From Limnothrix sp. FACHB-406 (GTDB taxonomy: Bacteria > Cyanobacteriota > Cyanobacteriia > CACIAM-69d): a stretch of 64,000 nucleotides of DNA. Positions 1-8,511 of this stretch are shown here, one piece after another. A program made the position numbers and the translations under genes. The stretch's first letter is position 1, and every line of letters starts with the position of its first letter. Location of the stretch: assembly GCF_014698235.1 (NCBI RefSeq), contig NZ_JACJSP010000005.1, positions 209,718 to 273,717 of the forward strand, written 5' to 3'. The notes under the pieces were generated by a model. The model was not told the origin of the DNA. It was given only the letters and a program-made list of their open reading frames with translations, and ran no database searches.

Positions 1-288
1 AATTGGGTTGTTGAAATGCCGCAAAGTTCCTAACTGAAAAATGCTGCCGAGGGTGATGGGCGTTGCACCGACACCGGTAAATCCCAGTCCGCTGGGGCCG
101 GCCTCGCTTGCTGGAATACCCCACCGAACTTGGTTTTCAGCGCCCACCGTCTGGAAGCCATAAAAGGGTGTTCCCGATGGAGTGCCCCAAGAGCCAGAGC
201 TATTTAGCAGTGTTAAAGCAGCCGCTGGATTGGCCGAGGCAATCGCTGTTGCAATTGAAATAATGGCCGCAGATATGGTGAGTCGCAT
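1..288 (-). CDS. Secreted protein, PEP-CTERM-associated THxN/choice-of-anchor-like (partial, runs off left edge)
   Basis: Reading on the minus strand from an ATG at 288 gives an open frame to the window edge. The first ~25 residues (MRLTISAAIISIATAIASA...) form a signal peptide with a short hydrophobic core and an Ala-rich cleavage region. Downstream the protein has a tryptophan-rich stretch with GSWGTPSG and QVRWGIP, then PSGLGFTG and finally FQLGTLRHFNNPI. That order resembles the exported cyanobacterial and proteobacterial families called THxN or choice-of-anchor K, in which LGxLTHxNxPI is the signature; here RHFN replaces THFN. The C-terminus, where a PEP-CTERM sorting signal would lie, is outside the window, so anchoring cannot be judged. 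The family assignment is from memory of the motif only. Confidence 0.5.
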   Translation of the reverse strand, partial: MRLTISAAIISIATAIASANPAAALTLLNSSGSWGTPSGTPFYGFQTVGAENQVRWGIPASEAGPSGLGFTGVGATPITLGSIFQLGTLRHFNNPI

Positions 289-409
289 AGTGTTTTGATG
301 GGTATTAAGGGTTAGTTGCTGACCCCATCAAACTAATTTGAATGAAGAAAAACGTCACGCATATTCACGAAATCTTTAAATACTGCTGTTTGTAAATTTG
401 AATTTATTG

Positions 410-462
410 AAAAAACACAAAGCGCTGAATTTCCCAGTTAATGAGGAATGCAGCGCTTTGTG
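410..462 (-). terminator. Hairpin plus T-run closing the cbiB-cobD operon
   Basis: A perfect 12-bp inverted repeat (CACAAAGCGCTG at 416-427 and its complement at 451-462) with a 23-nt loop is followed on the minus strand by a run of T (A-run at 410-415 on the plus strand). It lies ~45 bp beyond the stop of the minus-strand cobD gene. The long loop is unusual for an intrinsic terminator, so a regulatory or protein-binding role cannot be excluded. Confidence 0.55.
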
Positions 463-507
463 AACTGGTAGCCTAGGCTACTGATCGCAAAGATTGACTT
501 GACAAAA

Positions 508-1602
508 TCATTTCTCGCAACTATTCAGGGGCGATCTGATCGCCTGCTGAAGCGATCGCAACAGTCGCTGATGATCGGCGGTGGTTCTGATCGCAACTCG
601 AAAGAAGCGATCGCCCAATTCTGGGAAGCTGGAACAGTCTCGGATCAAGATCCGATCGCGCCGTAGCACTTGCTGCTGGAGCTGATTGCTGGGCAGGGCG
701 GTTTTGACCAATAGATAATTGGCGGCGCTGGGATAGGGGATCAGGCCCGGTTGGGCTTGTAGACCCAGAAACAGTTCCGATCGGGCCGATTCCAGCCAAG
801 TCCAGGTTTTTTCGGCAAAGGGGCGATCAGCAAGGGCGGCAAGGGCGGCGGCTACGGCTAAACCGTTAACAGACCAGGGGTCTCGCCATTGTTGCCAGCG
901 TGTTAACCGATCGGGCTGGGCGATCGCGTAGCCTAGCCGGAGTCCCGGAATGGCGTAGAACTTGGTGAGCGATCGAATCACAATCAGGTTTGGATAGTCC
1001 TGAACCCAGTTCACGACGGTGGGTTGCTTGATCGGGCGCAAGAAATCCATGAACGCCTCATCCACCACCACCAACCCAAAACGATCGCAAAGGGGCCGCA
1101 AAAGATCGTGGCTCCACAGTTGCCCGGTGGGGTTGTGAGGATTGTTCAGCACCAAACCATAGGCGGCGCAATCGCGATTTAGCCAGTTGCCCCAATCCCA
1201 AACCCAAGGCTCCACGGGCGCGATCGGCACAATTTTGGCCCCAAATGCCCGCAAGGCTCGGCCGTAGTCAGCGAAGGCCGGCACGGGCAGCACGGTTGCG
1301 GCCAACTGACTCAAATCCCGAGCGGCCCAAGTCAAGAGTTCCGCCGCTCCATTGCCTGGCAAAATCCAATCTGGGTCGAGGTTGTGGTGCTGAGCGAGGG
1401 CCCGGCGCAATTCGCCGTAGTTTGGATCCGGGTAAGCGGCCAGGGAGGGCAAGGCGGCAGTGAGGGCGGCCAAAATGCTGGGTGGCAAGCCCCCGGGATG
1501 GATACTGGCGGAAAAGTCCAGAATTTCAGAGGGCGCACAATGGGCGATCGCGGCGGCCCAAGCCAGGTTGCCCCCATGGATTGGGTGGGAAACAGTGGTC
1601 AT
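508..1602 (-). CDS. cobD: L-threonine-O-3-phosphate decarboxylase, PLP-dependent (CobD/CobC type)
   Basis: Fold-type I aminotransferase-like enzyme of about 364 residues. It would decarboxylate threonine phosphate to aminopropanol phosphate, the linker used by CbiB in the late cobalamin pathway. The N-terminus HPIHGGNLAWAA followed by ILDFSASIHPGG is the family hallmark; later come LNNPHNPTG, VVDEAFMDF and RSLTKFYAIPGLRLGY, the last holding the PLP lysine. The frame stays open upstream to 1803, but the ATG at 1602 is preferred because it gives family length and overlaps the cbiB stop in an ATGA arrangement, implying translational coupling. Some members act as plain histidinol-phosphate-like aminotransferases, but the cbiB neighbour supports the cobalamin role. 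Confidence 0.88.
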   Translation of the reverse strand: MTTVSHPIHGGNLAWAAAIAHCAPSEILDFSASIHPGGLPPSILAALTAALPSLAAYPDPNYGELRRALAQHHNLDPDWILPGNGAAELLTWAARDLSQLAATVLPVPAFADYGRALRAFGAKIVPIAPVEPWVWDWGNWLNRDCAAYGLVLNNPHNPTGQLWSHDLLRPLCDRFGLVVVDEAFMDFLRPIKQPTVVNWVQDYPNLIVIRSLTKFYAIPGLRLGYAIAQPDRLTRWQQWRDPWSVNGLAVAAALAALADRPFAEKTWTWLESARSELFLGLQAQPGLIPYPSAANYLLVKTALPSNQLQQQVLRRDRILIRDCSSFPELGDRFFRVAIRTTADHQRLLRSLQQAIRSPLNSCEK

Positions 1603-2615
1603 GGCAAAAATCCTAGCGCCAATAGCCCGATCGCCCCGCATAACCACCCCAAAAAGACCACTCGGGTCAACCCCAAAGCCGATCGCACGGTCTCCGGTTC
1701 GATCGGTCGCTGGGGGTCTCCCAACAGGGGCTTGTATTTCACTTGACCGCGATAGCGATTTTCGCCCCCCAGTTGCACCCCCAAGGCCATCGCATAGGCG
1801 CACTCGCTCCAGCCGGAATTGGGACTAGGATCCAGCGCCCCATCCCGCCGACAGCGACCCCAAACCTGCAAGGGCTTTCTTGAAATCAGGGCGATCGATC
1901 CCACGGTTAATCGACAGGGCAACCAAGTGAGGTGATCTTCCAGGCGAGCGCTGAACCAACCCAAATCCCGATGGCGTGAGTCCTTGTAGCCCACCATCGA
2001 ATCGAGCGTGCTGGCGGCCTTGTAACCCAATGCCACCGCTGCGATCGCCCCAGGGCCCCACCCAAAAATTACCGTTGCCCCAGCACCCACCAAGGCCCAA
2101 AACAACGGCCCCAACACGCCATCCACGGCATTTTCCGCCACGGTTTCCAGCACAGCTCGCAAAATTTCTGGGCGATCGAGATGCTCTGTTTCCCGGCCCA
2201 CGTAGCGACTGAGGCGCGATCGCGCTTCCGGCAAATCCTCACGGGCCAACGGTTCCAACACATCTTCCGCCGCATCCCGCAAGCTGCGACCCGCAAAGCA
2301 AGCCGCCACCATCACCGCCTCGACCCCTAAGCCCAAAATGGGGTTCAGCTTGCAGGCTAGCGACCCGATCGCCCCAGCCAGGGCCCCTGCGCCCCCGATC
2401 GTGGACAATGCCAGCCCCACCCCTAACCAGCGCTGAACCCGATCGGGAGTGGCCAAAGACCAAACCCAACGACGGTAGCGATCGATCCATGCCCCGATGA
2501 CCTGCACCGGATGCACCCAACTCCAAGGGTCACCCACCAGCCAATCAATCACCGCCGCCAGTCCCAATACCAGGATTGATCGGGTTGGCTCTCCCATGCC
2601 AATCAATCCGTTCAT
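1599..2615 (-). CDS. cbiB: Adenosylcobinamide-phosphate synthase (CbiB/CobD family)
   Basis: Integral membrane protein of up to 338 residues that joins aminopropanol (phosphate) to adenosylcobyric acid. Near the N-terminus it has IDWLVGDPWSWVHPVQVIG, the conserved GDP...HPV motif of CbiB. Other conserved parts are SRYVGRETEHLDR, ENAVDGVLGPLFWALVG, and KAASTLDSMVGYKDSRHRDLGWFSARLED. Several hydrophobic segments are visible at the N-terminus, the centre and the C-terminus. It is first in a two-gene unit and its TGA overlaps the ATG of the decarboxylase. Start uncertain: ATG at 2615 has an AGGA too close upstream, and the ATG at 2597 (MGEPTRS) is an alternative. No cobalamin riboswitch was recognised upstream. 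Confidence 0.92.
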   Translation of the reverse strand: MNGLIGMGEPTRSILVLGLAAVIDWLVGDPWSWVHPVQVIGAWIDRYRRWVWSLATPDRVQRWLGVGLALSTIGGAGALAGAIGSLACKLNPILGLGVEAVMVAACFAGRSLRDAAEDVLEPLAREDLPEARSRLSRYVGRETEHLDRPEILRAVLETVAENAVDGVLGPLFWALVGAGATVIFGWGPGAIAAVALGYKAASTLDSMVGYKDSRHRDLGWFSARLEDHLTWLPCRLTVGSIALISRKPLQVWGRCRRDGALDPSPNSGWSECAYAMALGVQLGGENRYRGQVKYKPLLGDPQRPIEPETVRSALGLTRVVFLGWLCGAIGLLALGFLP

Positions 2616-2751
2616 TCCTAAATTTAGATAAAAAATTATCAGTAATCCAGCTTAAACCAACTCATTCGCCTATTTTTAGGATACAGCCTTTGCCTATAAC
2701 AAATAGCACGATATAGTTATCAGTGTAGTGGAGTTGTCATCAGGAAAACTC

Positions 2752-3566
2752 ATGAGTCTTTATTCGCTGAACTTGCGCCGAAAAATCGTAGAAGCTTACG
2801 AGAAGGGAGACACTTCGATTCGGAAAGTAGCAAAACAATTTTCGATTAGCCCAGAGACAGTCAGATGGCTTCTAAACCTATATCGCTCCACTGGAAGCTT
2901 AGCACCTAAAAAGTGTGGTACGAAGCGGGTGAGCATCTTATCTCAGCATGAAGAAGCTATTTTGGAAATTGTAGAGACTAATCCTGATTTTACATTGCGA
3001 GAGTACTGCGAAGAAGTTCAAAAAAATTGGGTGTCAGTTCTAACACAAGCATGATGCATCGATTTTTAAAGCAACATGACATCAGCCTCAAAAAAACTTA
3101 CAGGAGCGAGAAAGTAATCACGGCGGAAGTGCAAGCAGAGCGTGTAGACTACTGGCAGCAAATTTTGAAGGTAGAAGCTGAAAGGCTTGTCTTCACTGAA
3201 GTTGTAACAATCAAAGGTTTGAAAGGCTCAATGAAAAAGGAAGGCTTTCTGGAGTTTATCAAAGTAAACTTGGTACCGCAGCTCAAAGTAGGTGATGTGG
3301 CTATCATGGACAACTTAAACTCTCATCATCGTCCAGAGGTAAGAGAAATGATAGAAGCAGTAGGAGCAACGGTAGAATATCTGCCAGTGTATTCACCAGA
3401 CTTTAATCCTATAAAAATGATGTGGTCGCAGTTAAAAATCTTTTTGTGGAAATTCAGAACAGAAACTATAGAGGTGTTGGAACAATTAACGAGACTAGCA
3501 GCCCGACTAGTGGATTTACAGTGCCTTAGAAACTGGTTTACTAAGTGCTGTTATTGTACCCAGTGA
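2752..3566 (+). pseudogene. IS630-family transposase, two frames, internally deleted and catalytically dead
   Basis: The first frame starts MSLYSLNLRRKIVEAYEKG and contains an IS630-type helix-turn-helix (SIRKVAKQFSISPETVRWLL). It ends at 3054. The second frame, -1 relative to the first, overlaps it at an A7 tract (3020-3026) and continues as MMHRFLKQHDISLKK, which is IS630-like. A -1 shift on A-AAA-AAT would join them, as in other frameshifted IS630 elements. After LVFTE the sequence jumps straight to VVTIKGLKGSM, so the segment holding the first catalytic Asp is missing. The second Asp is present (AIMDNLNSHH), but the third acidic residue is lysine (SPDFNPIKMMW instead of NPIE). The element therefore cannot transpose itself. 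Clear terminal repeats were not established. Confidence 0.85.
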
Positions 3567-3588
3567 TTGCGGCAAGAACTGTATCTCA

Positions 3589-3882
3589 AAACCCGAAGAC
3601 TTCTTGGCAACCAAGGCTGGACGCAGTAATTTAGATGCTATTTGCATGGTACTGCTTGCGGTTGGAGAAGCATTTAAAGCCATTGACAAAAGAACAGAAG
3701 GAACATTTCTCGTTCAATATCCCGAAATTCCCTGGAAAAAGATTTTTGGACTCAGAAATTTACTAGCCCACACTTATTTTGATGTTGACGAAGCTCAGAT
3801 TTTTAACACTTGCCACCATGACATTCCAGAACTAGTGACTACGGTGCAAAAAATGATCCAAGACTCCCAAGACCAAGACTGA
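3589..3882 (+). pseudogene. HepT-like RNase/AMPylation-target toxin (DUF86), N-terminally truncated
   Basis: The reading frame continues from transposase-flanking sequence without a convincing start. The recognisable part runs from EDFLATKAGRSNLDA through GEAFKAIDKR and PEIPWKKIFGLRNLLAHTYFDVD. The RNLLAHTY stretch is the R-X4-H-X-Y active-site motif of HepT proteins. Relative to the usual 110-140 residues, about the first 25 are missing, and the only nearby start is a TTG inside the conserved part. The break coincides with the end of the dead IS630 element, suggesting the insertion or its decay removed the 5' end. The usual MntA nucleotidyltransferase partner is not present in the window, so this is probably a relic rather than an active toxin. 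Confidence 0.65.
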
Positions 3883-3968
3883 GCCAGACGACCGGCATCG
3901 CTAGACTCTGGCGCGATCGTATGATCAGCACGAAATCTTGATCCAGTGGGCTAGCCGCTGGACCTTGT

Positions 3969-4013
3969 CGATCGCCCCCCAAGAACCGATTACTTGGTTT
4001 GGATCTCGTCGAA
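3969..4013 (-). repeat. Duplicated scrap of the sbpA 3' end
   Basis: About 45 bp match 4481-4524, the end of sbpA plus its downstream flank, with one gap and three or four substitutions. On the minus strand it still reads FDEIQTK followed by a stop, against FDKIQTKQ-stop in sbpA. No further coding similarity was seen upstream of it. The rest of 3883-4085 holds no gene that can be supported. Confidence 0.7.
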
Positions 4014-4085
4014 CAGAATGATGGAAGGGCGATCGAGTGGGTTCAGAACGCCATCAAAGCGGGGTGGTATGGTTCAGCTCAGAAC

Positions 4086-4403
4086 TCAAATTCCGTCCGG
4101 ATCACCATCATCACGCCACACTTCCAGATCCAAATCGTTGAAATATAGCAAGGCGCTTTGAATTTGAGCGTTGGAGCCGCTGAGTTCTAGATCAAACCAA
4201 CCATCGCTCTCTTGGTCAGATCCCAGCAGGGCTGCCAGCACATTCACCGTCAGCCCAAACCGGGAAATGATGGTGGAAATGACGGGATCAGGGCGATAGT
4301 TACTGGGCACACGGATGCGCACCCGGACTTGTGATCGATGCCCCGATTCTGAGTCGATCGGGGAATTCGTGACCGGAGAATTGGTGTGGATGGGGTCAGT
4401 CAT
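4086..4403 (-). CDS. NIL domain-containing protein
   Basis: Small protein of about 105 residues beginning MTDPIHTNSPV. After a Ser/Thr/Pro-rich leader comes a single ACT-like NIL domain: VRVRIRVPSNYRPDPVISTIISRFGLTVNVLAALLG, then GWFDLELSG and IQSALLYFNDLDLEVW. NIL domains occur at the C-terminus of MetN-type ABC ATPases, where they bind substrate, and as stand-alone proteins in cyanobacteria. It lies ~95 bp downstream of sbpA on the same strand, so a role in sensing a sulfur compound is a plausible inference. The open frame extends upstream to 4562, but that would overlap sbpA; the ATG at 4403 fits the domain length. Confidence 0.8.
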   Translation of the reverse strand: MTDPIHTNSPVTNSPIDSESGHRSQVRVRIRVPSNYRPDPVISTIISRFGLTVNVLAALLGSDQESDGWFDLELSGSNAQIQSALLYFNDLDLEVWRDDGDPDGI

Positions 4404-4497
4404 CGGATTGCCTCCCGTCCAAAATCGGGATTGTGAGAATGGTGCGGGGCGATCGCGCTGGAGCCGTTGAGATCCGTGGGCGATCGCCCCCCAAAAC

Positions 4498-5616
4498 CTA
4501 TTGCTTGGTTTGGATCTTGTCGAAAATAGCTCCATCGGCAAAGAACTGCTTTTGGATGGCATCCCAACCGCCCAGTTCCTTAACCGTGAAGAGTTTGGTC
4601 ACCTTGCCAAAGCGATCGCTAAACTGCGCTTCAATGGCCGGGTCGATCGGGCGGAACCCTGCTTCCGCAAAGGCTTTTTGGGCTTCGGGGGTGTAAAGGA
4701 ACTTCACGAAGGCTTCTGCTACCTCCCGAGTCCCCCGTTTGTCCACCACCTGATCCACCACGGCCACGGGGCTGTCGATCGAAATATTCGTCGCCGGAAC
4801 CACGTAATCGACCTTTTGGCCCTTGGCTTGGGCCAAAAGCAGTTCGTTTTCGTAGTTAATCAGCACATCGCCTTGGTTTTGCTTCAAAAACACGTCCGTG
4901 GCTTCTCGCGCATCCCGGGGCAAAATCGGCACATTGGCATACACCGACTTCACGAAGGATTCCGCCTTCTCCGGCGTGCCGCCCGTTTGGGTCACCGCGC
5001 CCCATAGCACCAGGAAGTTCCAGCGAGCCCCGCCCGAGGTTTTGGGGTTGGCGGTAATCACCTTCAAACCTGGTTTGGCCAAGTCGGGCCAATCTTTCAC
5101 GCCCTTGGGGTTGCCCGGCCGAGTCACCAGCGCGGCCACGGACTTGTGAACAATCGCGTCGTTCGGCGCTTCCTGTTGCCAACCGGGTTCAATTAACTTG
5201 GCCTTTTCAATTTTTTCCACATCCTGACCCAATGCCAGGGCCACCACATCCGCTTCCAAACCATCGATTACGGCACGGGTTTGGGAGCCAGAACCGCCAT
5301 AGCTTTGGTTAATTTTGACCGTTTGGCCCCGTTCTTTTTGCCACTTTTCGACAAAGAGCGGAATGATTTTTTCATAGGCCGATCGGGTCACGGCATAGGA
5401 CACCAAGGTAATTTCGATCGGTTCGTTATTGGCAGCCGATGCGTTGGCCGCTGGTGTGCCCGTCGCGGGCGAGCTACCGGCAGCCGGGGAGCCGTTGGCG
5501 TTGGGATTGTTGGAGCCAGTGCAGGCGGAAATCATCCCACTCGCGAGCAAACCCATGCCCAAGCAGGCAAGCAGGCGGCGGCGGCTGGGGCGATTTAAGC
5601 GAAAAGGCACAGTCAC
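4498..5616 (-). CDS. sbpA: Sulfate/thiosulfate ABC transporter substrate-binding lipoprotein SbpA
   Basis: Periplasmic binding protein of ~372 residues for the sulfate permease. A GTG start at 5616 is chosen because AGGAG lies 9 bases upstream and it gives a clean leader: an SRRRLLACLG segment, a hydrophobic stretch and a lipobox ending MISAC, so lipid anchoring is likely; the arginine-rich leader also resembles a Tat signal. The mature part starts with a low-complexity NPNANGSPAAGSSPATG linker, then EITLVSYAVTRSAYEKIIPLF, NQSYGGSGSQTRAVIDGLEADVVALAL, NPKTSGGARWNFLVLWG and NYENELLLAQ, all typical of SbpA/CysP. The permease and ATPase genes (cysTWA) are not in the window. Confidence 0.92.
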   Translation of the reverse strand: MTVPFRLNRPSRRRLLACLGMGLLASGMISACTGSNNPNANGSPAAGSSPATGTPAANASAANNEPIEITLVSYAVTRSAYEKIIPLFVEKWQKERGQTVKINQSYGGSGSQTRAVIDGLEADVVALALGQDVEKIEKAKLIEPGWQQEAPNDAIVHKSVAALVTRPGNPKGVKDWPDLAKPGLKVITANPKTSGGARWNFLVLWGAVTQTGGTPEKAESFVKSVYANVPILPRDAREATDVFLKQNQGDVLINYENELLLAQAKGQKVDYVVPATNISIDSPVAVVDQVVDKRGTREVAEAFVKFLYTPEAQKAFAEAGFRPIDPAIEAQFSDRFGKVTKLFTVKELGGWDAIQKQFFADGAIFDKIQTKQ

Positions 5617-5858
5617 GATGCAAAACTCCTTGCAATTAACCCTGTTTAAGCGTGGGTCGCAGGGTGGGGTAAAAAAATCGGGGGTGGGGTGATTGTACGC
5701 CCCGAATTGAATTTCCAGTAAATCAGTCGGTTTACCGGAGATTAAATCGCCTCTGAGAATAACCCATGTTGATCCAAAAGTCCAGATACCCGATCGAGTT
5801 ACCGGTGTTTTGATTGCAAGGGGCTTGGTCAGGGCAGCCACACCAGTAAAACTCGCCC

Positions 5859-8435
5859 CTAAAACCAGCGATAGCGCATCAGAATACTGAAACCGATGGC
5901 CACGGCGATCGCCCCCAGGAGCACCGATCGCAAGGGATGGGCATCGGGTGAAACCAGGCTGGTGGTGCTGGTGAGCCGACCCTGCACAAGATTCAGGCTT
6001 TCCACGTCAATCCAAGGAATGCCGCCCCGCCGCAGCCAACCGGTGACCATCACGGGGCTGCCGATCGGGAGTTCTTGGCGACTTTGACGGATCAGGGTTC
6101 CCAGCCAACCCCAACGGCTGGCCAGGTGCAAGGGCAAGAGGCCGCTGGGGGTTTGTAGCCACAGATCTTGCCATAGTCCATTGGCCCAGCCCGATCGCCC
6201 CAGGAGTCGTCCTGATACTTTCACCATCACCGCATCGATCGGGAGAGCGTTGGGTTCGGCCAAGGCGCTGGCCAAGGGCGGCCCATCCGCATTATTAAAG
6301 ATCAGGGGTAAGCGGCCGCGAATTTCTGGAAAGAAGGCATTCAGCCGCAGGAAAATCCCCAGTCCACAGCCCATCCAGGCCAGGCCCCACAGCAGGGAGC
6401 GATCGGCCCACATCCAGCCGATCGGGTGGTTCAACAGCCGCCCCAATCCCCCAATCACCCACAGCAGCAGCGCCACCCCCACGCCGGCCACCATGCCCAC
6501 CCAAGGCCCGGACTGTAGCCACAGGGTTTGAGGGGTGGTGGGTCGCAGGGGGCGAGCCCGGGGCAAGGGTGGCAGATAACGTTGTTGTTGGTCTTGGGCC
6601 GCTCGATCGCTGGCTTCAAATTCCGGTTCCAATCGCCAGCGCACTGCCAATTCCGCCAGGGTGGCCATTCGCTGGCCCGTGAGCGGATGGGTGTGATTGA
6701 GCTGGAGCCAAGTGCGATAGGGATTGCGTCGGCCCCAGGCCCACAGGGGTTCGGGGGGCGCGATCGGGTGGAAGCTGCCTTCAATGGCGGCGCAGGTGGG
6801 GCTGAAGGGCAACAACAGTTCGATCGCCACCAACCAAGGGGATAGGGCCCGGTTCGCGATCGCCTGTTCCGCCACTGCCGCACCGCACTTAACCAGGGCC
6901 CGCGCCAGGGCATTGGGATCCCCTGTTTCGGCGGCCCCGAGCCGATCGGCTTCGGCCTGGCGCGATCGACTCCAACCAAACAGGGCCCAACGCTCCACCC
7001 GATACAGCCCATAGGCCAGGGCCGACAAACCCACCGCCCCCAGCTTGGCGGGCCAAAGCTGCCAGGTTTCCGCCAATTGCGCCGCCCATTGATGCAAACC
7101 ATAGGGCAGCAGCAACACCACCGTGGCCCAACTAGCGATCGCACTGTCGCCGCGATCAATCTGGCTATATTGAGCGGCCACCAAAGTTGCCAGTTCCCCA
7201 TCACTCAGACCATCGATCGCCCCTTGACTAATGGCTAGGCGAGCTTGGGCCGGCAACCAACCGTAGACCACCACCACCGGCAGATCCGTGGTTAGCAACC
7301 GGAGATAGGGAACCGGGCGATTGCGCGATCGCACCAGTCGCTGCAACAGGCGCGCCGTTTCCGGCCGCTGGGCAGACAGTTCTGAGAACTTGCGCGTTTG
7401 GCTGCCCCAACGGTGCATCACCTCATCCAACAGCCAGGGCAACCCCAAAAACAGCAGCCCCAAGGCGATCCAAGCCGAAACCGAGGGATCATCGGTGATG
7501 TAGGGCGTGGCCTCTCCCCAAATCGGCAACCAAGGCAACAAAACCGACAGCCAATCCAGCAGTTTGTTATAGGTGGCGGTTCCCAACAGGACAGACTGTT
7601 GCACGATCGAGGCCAAAAGCACGATCGCGATCGCCTGGCTCACCAACCGCTGTCCCCAAGGCCTTGGGGTCAAAGCCGTTCGGCGATCGGCTCGCCCCCC
7701 GTTGCGCCATTGAACGCTGTAGGGTTCGGGGGTTTGGGCATCCGTCGCCGCCGGAGGTTGCGTTTCCGGTGCAGTCGTCTCTACCGTTGTCACCACCGCC
7801 ATCACGGCCGGCGGGCGATCGGGATTGGAAGACAAGGACGGGGAACCGGCTACGGCACTTGGGGGAAGATCCGATTTCGATGGGGATGTTGGTGCGGTTT
7901 CGGGGGCGATCGCCGGATTCGTCCCCGGGTCAGCGCTCGCAGATCCCGATGAGGAGGCCAAAGCAGAAGACCCCGAGGCTGGAGACCCCAAAGCTGGCGA
8001 TCCGGGATGAGGATTCAACGCCACCCGCACCACCTGGGTTCGCTTCCCGATCGCCTGGGGATCCGTTAGGGGCACAAATCCCGCATTTCCCGCTTCCAGG
8101 GGCACAAATCCCGGATCCTCGGCGGCTTTGGGTTTTGGGGTGAGCGGCGGTGGGGGCGGCGGCTTCAGTTGCGATCGCGCTTGGGTTGCCCATTGGCGCA
8201 CCTGGGGGTTGGGATGGTTCAGCAGCAATTCACAAAGGGCGATCGCCTTGGTCCATTGCCCCACAGCTCGATAAGCCCCCACCAGGGCCGCCTGGGCCCG
8301 AGCCTGCTCTGCCCCCGTCAAGGTGGTGCTGGCCGTTTCCAATGGGGCGATCGCCGCCGCCGGTTGCCCCTGCTTCAGGGCCGCCAAACCCGCTTGGAGC
8401 TGCGATCGCGCCCCCTCTGCCCCCAACTCCGCCAT
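5859..8435 (-). CDS. M48-like membrane protein with TPR leader; HEXXH motif lost (pseudo-protease)
   Basis: Large protein of 858 residues. Residues 1-90 look like two or three TPR helices (SQLQAGLAALKQGQPAAAIAPLE...). Residues 90-255 are a Pro/Ala/Ser-rich linker. Then come hydrophobic segments around 265-340 and a peptidase-M48-like core: LTTDLPVVVVYGWL, AISQGAIDGLSDGEL, a further membrane region, SRSRQAEADRLG (491-500) and HTHPLTGQRMATLAEL (581-596). In active M48 enzymes the helix after LSDxEL carries HEXXH. Here it is AQYSQ (421-425), so the two zinc-ligand histidines and the catalytic glutamate are absent. The C-terminal ~200 residues have two hydrophobic segments and a beta-rich, OB-like part. 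It is probably a non-catalytic relative; its function is unknown. Confidence 0.75.
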   Translation of the reverse strand: MAELGAEGARSQLQAGLAALKQGQPAAAIAPLETASTTLTGAEQARAQAALVGAYRAVGQWTKAIALCELLLNHPNPQVRQWATQARSQLKPPPPPPLTPKPKAAEDPGFVPLEAGNAGFVPLTDPQAIGKRTQVVRVALNPHPGSPALGSPASGSSALASSSGSASADPGTNPAIAPETAPTSPSKSDLPPSAVAGSPSLSSNPDRPPAVMAVVTTVETTAPETQPPAATDAQTPEPYSVQWRNGGRADRRTALTPRPWGQRLVSQAIAIVLLASIVQQSVLLGTATYNKLLDWLSVLLPWLPIWGEATPYITDDPSVSAWIALGLLFLGLPWLLDEVMHRWGSQTRKFSELSAQRPETARLLQRLVRSRNRPVPYLRLLTTDLPVVVVYGWLPAQARLAISQGAIDGLSDGELATLVAAQYSQIDRGDSAIASWATVVLLLPYGLHQWAAQLAETWQLWPAKLGAVGLSALAYGLYRVERWALFGWSRSRQAEADRLGAAETGDPNALARALVKCGAAVAEQAIANRALSPWLVAIELLLPFSPTCAAIEGSFHPIAPPEPLWAWGRRNPYRTWLQLNHTHPLTGQRMATLAELAVRWRLEPEFEASDRAAQDQQQRYLPPLPRARPLRPTTPQTLWLQSGPWVGMVAGVGVALLLWVIGGLGRLLNHPIGWMWADRSLLWGLAWMGCGLGIFLRLNAFFPEIRGRLPLIFNNADGPPLASALAEPNALPIDAVMVKVSGRLLGRSGWANGLWQDLWLQTPSGLLPLHLASRWGWLGTLIRQSRQELPIGSPVMVTGWLRRGGIPWIDVESLNLVQGRLTSTTSLVSPDAHPLRSVLLGAIAVAIGFSILMRYRWF

Positions 8436-8511
8436 AGTTTCAACCCAAAACTAGCCAACCCAAGACGCAGAATTCGACGGTTGCTCAACCGTTCAACTTC
8501 CGAATCCAAAT

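Noticed and set aside
2616..2751. Cobalamin riboswitch upstream of cbiB
   Set aside because: The sequence is short, AT-rich and lacks the B12-box pattern and the conserved GCCACTG-type segments.
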